DNA of 64,000 nucleotides from Membranipora membranacea (lineage: Eukaryota > Bryozoa > Gymnolaemata > Cheilostomatida > Membraniporidae), in contig OU612068.1 in assembly GCA_914767715.1 (NCBI GenBank), forward strand, positions 12,090,001 through 12,154,000, in the 5' to 3' direction. The notes under the pieces were generated by a model. That model worked only from the letters and a program-made list of their open reading frames with translations. It did not search any database and was not told the DNA's origin. Below, in pieces: positions 24,642 to 35,900 of this stretch (positions are counted from its first letter, which is position 1; each line of letters starts with the position of its first letter). The position numbers and the translations under genes were made by a program.

Positions 24642-26060
24642 AACAAGAGCTGGACACATTTAACCTTGGCGGTAGAGTCGATGTTCTATTATCCTTACAT
24701 ACATATGTAAAATTAAAGAAACTGACTAACAGACCACTTGATCGAGCTCAGCCTACTATCTATGAGATCATAAACTTAACAAGCAATGTCACGTCAGGCA
24801 ATATCGATCAATGTCATGGTTTGTTAAAGTAAGTAAGTAGCGGGTGAAGTACCAACCAAGTCCAAACCAACCAAATTTGTAAATAGGGATTCAACACAGT
24901 CCTGTTTGTACAACAAATCCTGTGGTCAAGTGCTCCAGTGAGTGGTCAAGTCTTCAACCAAGGAGTAATTTGCTCAAACCATTAGTACACTTGAGTTCCA
25001 GATTTGAACACAGTGGAGTGACAATTTCAACAAGCTGCAGTGGAGTGGTGGGCATAATATTAATTTATAATGGCAAGTAGAAGTAAGTTAGTAAGTATAT
25101 ATGTATGTATGTTAGTTAGTATGTAATGTAGTGTATGTCATTGTCACCCATCATCATGTATGTACAAAACTTGATAATCTTGTCCACACTTACCTCTAAT
25201 TTGCATTGAAATATTATCATATGCTTCCTATCAAGAGTTAAATCTACTCAATACAGATGGTGGCCTAAGTCTTATGCTACACTTACACATAAATAAATGA
25301 GACAATTCAGCAACTGAAGTTTCAGTACAGGGACCTGACTTGCCTTACTACTCTCACTCCTAGATATTCTAGCTTATGTTTTAGTTATATCCAATGAGCT
25401 TGTCGAAACGTTACGCTTTCAACCCTTCATGTTTAGGATTTTAAGCTAGGCTGTTTACCAAGATTACCCAATCAAAATTACGTATAATAAGACTCTTGTA
25501 TCGAATGTCAAAAAAAGCTATTTAGCCCGCCAATAATTAAAAGCACAACTAATTTTGGGATAAACTCACACCAATGAACTCTCTCTTTGCTCACACTATA
25601 GCCTGGGCAGGCTGTTGTGTCCGCCCAGGCTACTCACACTAGGTCTACCCCAAATCCTGGTGGGTAGTAAAAGACCTAGGTATTGTAGTAGACCTGTGGA
25701 TGAATACTGAGAGGATTTGTTGCTTTCTTTTTCAGTATGTGGTTTGACTCTAAAGAGCTAGCTGCTGTTGATAAAGTAGTGACTTAATGTGATGTCCTCA
25801 TAAGGCTTAGAAAGAGTGGCCTTAATCAGCAGAAAAAAATCAGCAGGTAAGACACCACATTTAGTAACTCAGCAGTCAGCAATGATAAGATAGTCTTCCT
25901 CTTTATATCAATCCAGTGCTGCTACTTTATTGATTTATGATATCCAATCTATCATCAATCAGGATACATCTATCAGTTGATGTTGCACTCGAAACTTCAG
26001 TGATAGTGACCATTAGGATTAATTGATTAATTAATTTCAAGCAATATAATGCCAATCAGG

Positions 26061-26345
26061 GGTGTCATGGGGACAAAGAGGTTAGAATGGTATGATCATG
26101 TATGTCGATGTGAGAGTGATGAAGAAATCAGGAGAGTGTACGAGATGAGGGTAGAGGGATGTGGACCGCCAAAACAGCGCTGGAGTGACATAATCAATGC
26201 CGACCTCCGCTGGCTAAGTCTAGAATGAGGTGACACAAGTGATAGAATAAGTCGGAGAAGTTTGGTGGAACTAGGAGTCAGGCAAAAAAAATCGTCACCC
26301 AATCAGGACATGGCGGTGAAACGTGAACAACAAGGTGAACATATC
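26061..26345 (+). pseudogene. Decayed C-terminal piece of a LINE reverse transcriptase
   Basis: The + strand reads RLEWYDHVCRCESDEEIRRV, then GCGPPKQRWSDIINADLRW. This is the widespread LINE endpiece in which a WYGHV-type motif precedes a GRPK-RW motif. A stop codon follows at 26226, after which the same frame continues with RISRRSLVELGVR. The copy is truncated and dead. Confidence 0.7.
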
Positions 26346-26456
26346 ACAATCATTTTGTTAAAGCTGCCAGCAAAAATGACTAGGTATCTACATATCATTG
26401 CATTCCCCAGACCCAGGTGCCTATGTGTATCATGACACTTATGGACATGCTATAGC

Positions 26457-26601
26457 TAGCCCAGCATGGGCCCCTGGGACTTACAATACATGAATACATG
26501 TCTTCACTTTGCTAATGTCCAGTATGGGTGGTTGATACTGGAAATTGGCAAAGTAAAGACATGTAATGTATTGTAAGTCCCAGGCGCCCATGCAGCCCAG
26601 G
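26457..26601. mobile_element. MITE with about 50-bp inverted ends
   Basis: The left arm CCCCTGGGACTTACAATACAT and the right arm ATGTATTGTAAGTCCCAGG are inverted, and both continue through ACATGTCTT and CTTTGC. The outer ends read GCCCAGCATGGGC and GCCCATGCAGCCC. The spacer is about 35 bases. Confidence 0.7.
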
Positions 26602-26911
26602 TCTGAGAAAAGCTTGGACAGGCCGTGAACACATTGAGGCGATCATGTGCCTCTACACTTGATACACACACATGCGGACAACAGACCTTCCATTGTTATC
26701 GGTAAACCTCCTACTGTTAAGGTGAATGATCAATGCAGCAACCAGATCAGTCTTTTCACCCATATTCTTCTACCACATATATTTACAGGATATACCATTA
26801 ATGTGTAGGCTAAAAGAAGCAATGCATTCAACATGTTGGCATCACATGAAAATTTTGCTACTCTGCAAACAGCCTGATCCATGTCGTGACATTTCTGCTT
26901 TCTGCTAATCT

Positions 26912-29900
26912 TTAGAGTTCGCCTTTGCCTCTTTTGCCGAGAAAGAAATTTCCACAACATGACCTCCACCAAGTATGTATTTGGGTCATTGGAGATGTCA
27001 TTGTTCGGCCCATGTAGGCACTGTACATGAACATCGGAATCAGTATAAGCAGCATGATGAGTATGTAGAATATTTTGTCTATCTGTAGTCTCAATGCCTC
27101 AGATAAACGATCTGAGTGTTCCATCTGGAAAAAATAAACAGGAAGTATTTGAAAAATAGTTTGGCAGAACATGTGGCTACAGGTTCATCATGCCAGCATC
27201 CTTGCATTGGTAATGGACACCAGATGTAAGAAGCTAGAGTTTTTAATAATTTTGATATGATCTACGATCGCACATCTAGCTCGGTTGTTGACTCTGTTTT
27301 GTTTTCCTAGAGAATAAAACCACTGACAGAATCTCATGACCAGCATGATCACATACAGAAACCGTTGCAATGAGCATAACTCGTTGACAGTATTTTGTTA
27401 TGGCAAAACCTTAAAAAAAATAATTTAATCTTTATTTTATTTTATAAATAAAATTTAATGTTAATGATAATATTTTTAGAGCTTTTTTTAAGGCAATATT
27501 ATATTGTAAGAAAACAGTAAGTCCTAAGCGTTGACCAAAAAAGGATTTAATGAGAATCATGATACAATTAAAGTACAAATTGAAAATATATTAAAAGTAA
27601 ATACTAAGTGGATGGTAAAGTTTACCTTGAGGTAAATCTCAGCTAGCTGATCTCTAGCAGCGTTAGCCTGTTTTCTGGCCAGCTCTTCGATCTTACTATC
27701 CACATAATGTGTCATGTGGTTCTCGAGCTGGTTAAGCTGTTCCTGTAGTCGCTCTGCAGCCCTCTGCATCTTATTATAAAACTCATCTAGAATGACTGAA
27801 GTTAGTCGCTCTATACGCGCTGTGATATCCTCCAAGGCCGCCTTAGTATCATCAAACTTCTGTCGAGTCTGTAATTCATACAAGAGAGGTATGACTCTTA
27901 CTTTAAATCTTTGGTTCCATTAAATTCTTCTATTAGATTTGGGGGGTTAAAAATGTAGGTTAAAATCACGAGTTCTGTCGCTGCCCGAAGACTGAGAAAT
28001 AAAGGTGCCTTAAAGACTACTCAAAGACCAATGCATGTTATAGTCAGGCAGTTTTTTATCGGAGTCCCTTTTTCCAGGATCAATAATTCATTCCAGGAAG
28101 AGCATTGAATTTTTTACCATGCGAATCTGACATAACTCCATCATAAGTAACTGCCTGACTATAACATGCATTGTTCTTTGGTTATTCTTAGAGGATGCGG
28201 CCTCCATATTCGGCGCCAAGTTGCTCTCAGATTGCAGGCAGGTCGGAGCATACCTGGGGCATCAATTGAGTCCAGTAGACAGTAGACTGCAGCACCCTTA
28301 CCAACTGAGCAACCTCCTACTCCTCATTTTCCATCTTTAAATGGACGTAAAAAATTAAATCATGCCGCAGAGGTGATTTGGCACTCACTCTATTCTCAAG
28401 ATCGTCCATTTTACCGGCTAGTAGAGCAGCAGCTTCCCTCAATGCCTGCAACTCGTCCGCTAGATTCTTCAGATCTTCTTCAGTTTTAGCATGGAAAAGT
28501 TCTATCTTCTGTAGCCTTACTGCCATGGCTGTCTGAACCTCTCTTGCTGCTTTCTGCCAAAATCAAGTAGCGCAAATGTTTTTGTATGGTATGTTTTTAA
28601 TGGAGGGACAACTTCAAATTGCTGTCCAAATCTGCTGACAATTTTTTGTGTCTTAATATCATTATTACCGATAACTGCTCATTGAAAAATGAAATGTGCC
28701 AGGGTTTTGCTGAACTTAAAATTTGGCTTATAATTCACAGATATGAATTTTCTGTAATCAGAGTGACTCTGCCTCCTTGATCCCACACAGGAGCCAAGCA
28801 TACAACTGCACATCACACAGGGAATTAGATGATCTGAGACGCTATAAGCATTGACTTATTCTGTGATACTGATAACTACTGAAACACCTATGCTGAGTGA
28901 GTCACCTCTGGTGTGTATTTTCTTATTATATAGTGCCAGTATTTTTTTGATGAAAAGCCAAATAAACCAAACAAACATGTATTACGTTGCATGGAATACG
29001 GACTCTACAGGAATGAAACACATTTACAGCCTAACTGTGGATACATGAGTGAGGTGAGATATACACTTACCTTTATTTCTGACATCAGAGCGCCAGCTTT
29101 CTTGGCCAACTCATTTTCCAACTCTGTAAGTCTAGCGCTGATAGCTTTAGCGTCCAACTGTGCTTTGGAGAGCTGGCCCAATAAACCCTCAATTTGTTTC
29201 TTCATTGCTCCGTGTGTCTTGCCTGAATATATTAAATAAGATCATATTCATATAATATAAACGATGGCTAGTCCCCTGCTGCAAAAGCTTGTGAGAGAAA
29301 AAGTAAATGTTTTGCTCTCAAATCTGCCATTGCTGTACATCGTGAAGTTATCTCACCGATCTCTGCCATCTGTCGCTCCGCAGCGGCAGCAATGTCTTTT
29401 GCTAGTCGATGCATCTCCTCCGTGATTGATTTCTTATACCTCTCCAAATCGCCATAGAGGGACTTGAGCTTCTCATTCGCTGTCATCAGTAATGCATCCA
29501 TCCCTACGACACAGACACAGCCATATGTTCAATCAAACCATAGATTTAATTAATTATTAAGTCTATGGTTCAAACCATCGATATGATATTTATTTTAACT
29601 AATAATATATATTGGTGGTTCAAACAGATGACCTAGCTAGCTCAGACCAACACACAACTTTGAAATGTTTAGATTCAAGCCTAGTGTTTGTTTGGAAGTT
29701 GCCAGCACTAACATTTGACTCGGATATATTATTAGGTTGGATTGTTGCGTGACCCTTACCTTTCAATGTGCCCTGAAATCCTGCTATTTTGGCCTTCAAG
29801 TTATCAAAGTTTCTTCTAGCCTCTTGTAACTGATGCTCAATTTGGGCGTTGGTCCGCTGTTCAACTGCAGTCATCTATGAAACATTCATTATAATATAAT

Positions 29901-32900
29901 TTGTACCTGATTTCAACCGAAGAAGCTACTGAGTATTTTCATCATGTTTCTAAAGAGCACATCCAGAATTCAAACGCAGGTAGTGCTTAAAAGTTTGTGG
30001 TAGATTATGTCTGTTTTGCAGCATGATATCAAAGAGTAAAAGACCCTTGATCCCTTGATGCTATCAACTGATAATTTACTGAGAAAAATTGATAATTTAT
30101 TATGGCTACTCCAATCCAATATGATTATAATTACCCATGCATACCTGAGCAGCTGTTTGGTCCTTGTGCTGTCGGAGGCTTGCTGCCAGCTCTCGTAATG
30201 CTGACTCATTCTGTGTGGCAGTCTCCTTCAGCCTCCTTATCTCATTCAGAACATCATCCAGCCTGTCCTTCATATCCTCAAACAGACTGTCAAAATTACC
30301 GCTGTCATCATTTATGGCAGACACTGAGGCTTTCCTCATCTGCAACATTGAAGGCAAACATGTTGATGCACTTGTAGAATTTCTAAACATTTGAAAATCG
30401 ATATACAGTAGAGGCCTTTTGGATTGACCATAAAACAGGTCTACCTCTGTTCCATATTATTTAGTGTTCGTTTTGTTTGCCAAATAGTAGTACCCTTAGC
30501 CAATGCATTGGCTCTGATTGATCGGTTGGTTGATTGTTTCATTCCACCCAGGCAATCAGAGCCAACACATTGGCTATAGTTCCTTATTTGCCTGCATTCG
30601 GAGTTTCTCCTCCTCTACTGGTCACGTTGCATGACCTGTTGAAGAGACCAGTGAAAGGGAAAGGGAGAAACTAGTATGCAGGCAAGCTGGATCAAACTTG
30701 CTTGTGTCGGTGGTCACTTATTATACAACTCAGCATGAATCTCACATCATTAATTTTTTCCTCCATATCTCGTTTTGTGACAGCAAAGTCATGCTCAAGG
30801 TTATTAGTTCTCTGTGCGATGACTTTAGTCTTCTCCATGATGTTCTTCAAGGCTGTGTGGATATCCTTCATATGATTCTCAAGAAGTGTTTGGTATAACT
30901 CCATCTTGTCAAACCGTTTGTTGTTTGCAGCGGAGACGTTTAGAATATGTTGATGTTCTGCTTGTATCCCTGTGATATGAGGGTGAGTCGTGAGTGGGGA
31001 CATAATAATTTAGGCAACGTAGTTAGAGCTTTACCCTTTGGATTTTTACCCTGACAAAAACCATGCGCTTGTGTAAATGCTGCTGATAGTCCAACAGGAT
31101 TATGTTAGAATTGGACAATGTGTTGGGTTTGAGATGCTGTATGTTATCCAGCAACAAATCAAGCTCCTTGACTATGTCCCTCTAGGTTTGGAATAGAACC
31201 TAAAAATCATCTTGGGGTGTAAAGCTGATTTCTATTATGATTTATATTTGCTGATATACATGTATATTACAGTTATGATAATTAATTTGGGTTGTCTTAC
31301 CTTTTCCCATTTCACAAACTCCTTTCTTGAGTTTGTTGAAGTCCAAGCTCTGATGATTGATAAAGTGAGATAATGCTCTGTGATCTGTCATTAGTTTGTT
31401 CAGAGTTTGGCTGACTTTCTCAATATGTGCCATGAAGCTGGTGTACATATTACTGAGCATATCCTGGTTCTGTCTGCCCAGCTCCTACATGATGATAATA
31501 CAATCACGTTCCCAGGATCCCACTCACTTATAACCAACAAGGGTTGATAATTCATTAGTAATTTAATTTGAATACTATTTAGTAACTTTTGCCCGAGTTG
31601 CACTGTTTAATGATCCTGATCTAGCAAAGTTGATGTAGCTAAATATTGCTATCTGGCACTATGGAGATGGAGACTAGTTTTTTTTCAATACAGTTGCTGA
31701 CCTAAGATTTAAGACCTAAGAATATGGAATGTTGAAGACTATCATCATATCTGCGGCGGTATTCGAACTTGTTACCTGTAAAGGCAAAAGGGCGCACTGC
31801 TCTAAGTATTTCATCTCTAATTTTCCAACATCGCTGAACGCATCTTTCCTTTGCTGCTTTAACTCGCTGGTGACATTCTTCAGAACTTCATTCATAGTCT
31901 GAGCTCTACGACTCAGCCCAGATATGTTGGCAGCCATTTCTGTCAACTGCTGACCCAACTTTGCCTGATTGTGATCTATAATTGGAGGTAAAGTACCCTA
32001 TACAGTATTGGTGTACGATACTCACTGTGATGTGATACTGACTCTGTCAGCTACATCAAGGAGTTGGTTATATGGATCTCTGAATAAGATAATCATTCCC
32101 ATGTATGATTGTACTTACACAATTGAATATATTTCCTATGAAAATTCACCGACGCCGTAACTACTCCTTAGACAAAACTAGGGAACTTTTAGGTGTTGTC
32201 AAATATGGTCACAGTGGAGTTTTAAAAGCATATATCACATTACTGGCAGAATATTGAGCATACCCAGATCCTGCATTTTACTGTTTTCTTCCCGCCTCTC
32301 ATCGTACACATAATGCCTCTCCAGGTGAGCATTGTGGCTTCTGTTTCTTGTCTCTCCTGGTACTTCGTTATCATTGCTTTTGTTGTTAGAGTTATTTCTG
32401 TTCTTCATATCATTGATGATTCTATCATGATGACGTAGCTTTCTCCATATATCCTCGTGTTGGGTAATAACTTCATCTATTCCAATGTTCAGGTTTTGCA
32501 CTTCCTCCTGAAACCGCACAGTTTTAAATTCATTAAATTCTTAAAAGCGTCACTGTATTCTGAATCATTGACAATAAATGCGGGTTATGCTGAACGGATG
32601 ATTAAGAGAGTACTCCTTAGTTGAACAAGCCATTCACCAACTAGTCAAAGTATTACTGTATTCCCTGTAGCTGTTTTGTATTTTCTCATTTTATAAAACT
32701 AATTGATACTCGGTCATGCATTGTAGCTTCAGCTACGATAAAAAGAGGGGATAACTCTGTAACTAGTTAAATTCACTTAACACTGCTCTAAACAGGGTGA
32801 TTGCGACTCACTGCTTTGAAGCTAGAGAACTAGAACGTGCATCAACCCTAATACGCAATACCTCTGTTCTTAAATCATTGTATTTGGTTTTCCTTTTGAC

Positions 32901-35900
32901 ATACCATGAATTGAGAGCGCAGTTTTTCAGCTGTAATTCGCTTGTCCTGGCCTTTGACTTTGCCTGCCAGGCTCTTAACATATGACTTGACTGCGTGTGC
33001 CTGTAATTGATCAGTATTCTCATAGTCTTCTTGAATAGAAGCATATGATCGATCGGTGCTGAAACTTCTCTTGAAGATTAACGGTTTGATGGTGGGAAAT
33101 TATTGCTCTCCATTACGAACATATAATATGATCTTATAACAATATAAATTCATTTTATTCCAGTTATTCAATATGGTTGGGACCGTGAATCAAACGATGA
33201 AGATGATGCAAGATCTTGCTAAAGAATAAGAAAGTCGATACGTCAGCAATTCTCAGGATAGTAAGTACCTAAACCCTACCTCATTTTTTACTGTAAGCTG
33301 CTGACTGGTGAGTTGGCGAGTTCTTGGTTCATATTCTTCCATAACAGTTCGCATGGCATCCAATAACTTCTTTGCTTTGTGTATCTGATGCCTTATTTCC
33401 ACCAACTCCTCAAATATCTCCTTCACCATGTGCTTCTGCTTCTCAGGTACGTTATCCATCCACTCTACAGAGAACAAGCCAAGCATAAAAATCTCACCAA
33501 ATCTCACTTAATCTCACCATTGAGATTCAAATTATTTCACCGTCAATACTGAACCATTAACTTGTTGATTGTCCATTGGTCACTTTGAAATACTTTACCA
33601 TCGATAAAAAAAAGGTGGTGTCTTTCAAAATGCATCACTCACATTAAAAAACTTTGTATTCTATAAGTATATCGATTTTCAATATTAGAGTATTTTATTG
33701 ATGTAGTTGTTTCAACTCATTTTGGTGAAATGTCAGGACGTACACATATATGACATACCATCTATATTGGCGTTGGTGTTATAGTTGAGCACAGGTTGAT
33801 ATGGTACAAGCGCCAGTGATGAGGCATCAGCGTAGACTAACTCCGACTGTACATCAGATAGTGTATGTGACTGAGATAACTCCCTGAGAGTTGTACCACC
33901 ATGCTCTGGATCACTCACCACCTCACACAACTCCACAGCATCTTTAGCTTTGTCATGTCTGTTTCTTGTGATTGGCTGAGCTGTATCGGTCTCCTTAGCT
34001 TTGTCGGGTCTGTCTTTCATGATTGGCTGAGCTGTGCTGTTTTCCTTAGCTTTATTGTGTGTGTTTCTTGTGATTGGCTGAGCTGTATCATTCTCCATAG
34101 CTTTATTGTGTCTGCCTCTTGTGACTGGCCGAGCTATATCGTTCCCATCATCTTGCTCTCTGTGTAGATTGAAGACAGTTGGTGGTGTTTTGTTGATGAC
34201 GTCAGTACCTGCATCTTTGTGTACGCTTGATTTTTTACGAACACCTCTTGACTGGGAGTTATGTGGGGGTGATTGTACAGATTCAACGCCCTCCATATGT
34301 GTGGGGATTTTCTGCTGAAAGGCTGATATTAGTGTTCTACTTTTAGGTCTGTAAGCACCTGAACATCTGCAACTGATTCTGCAACAATCATAACAGCATT
34401 CATGGTCATGCTGCCTTTCGATTACATTTTGTCAGACATATACAAAATTTTATCGTGCTCTCATATCCAGTTCAAGTACTCTTGTGTATTGTGCAATAGT
34501 AGAAACATGATTATGACTGATACTAGAATCATATACGGGGAGATACGGGTAAATACAAGCAAATACGGACACAAACAGGTAATTACGCAAATACAGACAA
34601 AATATGTTTGATGGCAAACAAAATTCATCTTTTATAGTAATTGCACTCAACTGACTTTTCTTGATAGACGTAGTTCCATTGATTAATATGTCGGCTTCTC
34701 CAAAGCTTGACTAGCTCTGAGTTAGTCATTCTGTCCACATGATTATCTTTCCCGATTTCAGCGACCATCACCAGAAATCTGTCACCGCTGACATCAACGC
34801 CTGGTGTGAGTAAAAGGACATCAAAGCAGGTATACTGATTTTGCTTGGTGATTTCAATGATGTCACCAACACCAGCCAAACATGCCAGCGGTTCAGGTAC
34901 TCACTTTACTGTTCCAACATATTACCTGATGTGAAGACCAAATAATTATTGTCAGTCATTGGAACTTACTTCTCATGACATGAAGGCAGGTAAGTTCTCA
35001 TACAAAAAGCAATTTGTGTTGGGTTCCATAATCAACCATAAAGCTTTATTTGTGCATTATCTTTCATGAAAAGGAAGGGTTGTTTTTGTAAAACCATAAC
35101 CTAATTTCAATCCTTTTTCAGTAATACATTTAATTCTAAATCTAAAACTTGTACGCAAAATTGGATTTTCTTCCAAAAAATTCTTTTTTGATTAGGAGGA
35201 TATAGAAGGTGAAAGGCATTTATATGGAGTGACCTTTATTTTTCTTCCACACTTATCATTTGATGATTATTAGTTATGATAACTTTGCCTCACCTTCGAG
35301 CAGTGTGACCTTCACCTCCAATGTCTCCTTAGGATACAGGTAACCTGTAGAAGGCAGAACTCGGAATAGGTATGGGTTTGTCGTCTTTATCTGAAACACA
35401 ATTTTTTTGTAATTTGCAAATTTTACTGTACCCGTTCCATGTGATTCTCCCCTGGATCAAGTTTGATCCAGTTTCGGAATTTCTCCTCACCAATGATAAG
35501 CTACATGCAAATCGGCCTTCTTACCTGCGGCTTAACAGAAGAGGGGAGAAACTCCAAATGCAGGCAAAATGACTCTAAATTGATCCTGATTCTTCCGCCA
35601 CAGCATTCTCACAAACATCACTAGACAGTTTTCTGAGCTCTGATTTAGGCCTCAATTCGGAGTTGTCCTCCCTCCAGTTTGGTACTTTTAACCCATGCCG
35701 CATAGGAAAAACGTGCTGAAAAGAGGGTTATCTTGAAAACTGCTTATAATAGGATAAAAAAATTTTTTGATTCAGAATCTGCAACATTGAAAACTCATAT
35801 GGACATAGGTTTGGGAAATAATTTTAGTATTCGGATAGTCAATTATAGCATTTTCCGCCTGCTTTGCGGACAATTTGGCAGAATCTTTCATGAGTTCCGT

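Larger units (their letters stand above)
23285..26911. other. Intergenic region upstream of the nuclear receptor
   Basis: Apart from the minisatellite, a SINE, a LINE remnant and a MITE, I see no coding sequence. Non-coding 5' exons and the promoter of the nuclear receptor are expected here but show no recognisable signature. G tracts occur near 23610 and 24370. Confidence 0.5.

Noticed and set aside
33901-34318. Plus-strand frames with repeated CDWLSC text
   Set aside because: They are the antisense of the 51-bp coding repeats in the MSP gene.
34625-34879. Reading the MSP exon through to the stop at 34625 as the gene's end
   Set aside because: A donor at 34652 and an acceptor at 34314 keep phase 0, and all downstream exons also keep phase to the membrane anchor. 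A short isoform ending here remains possible.
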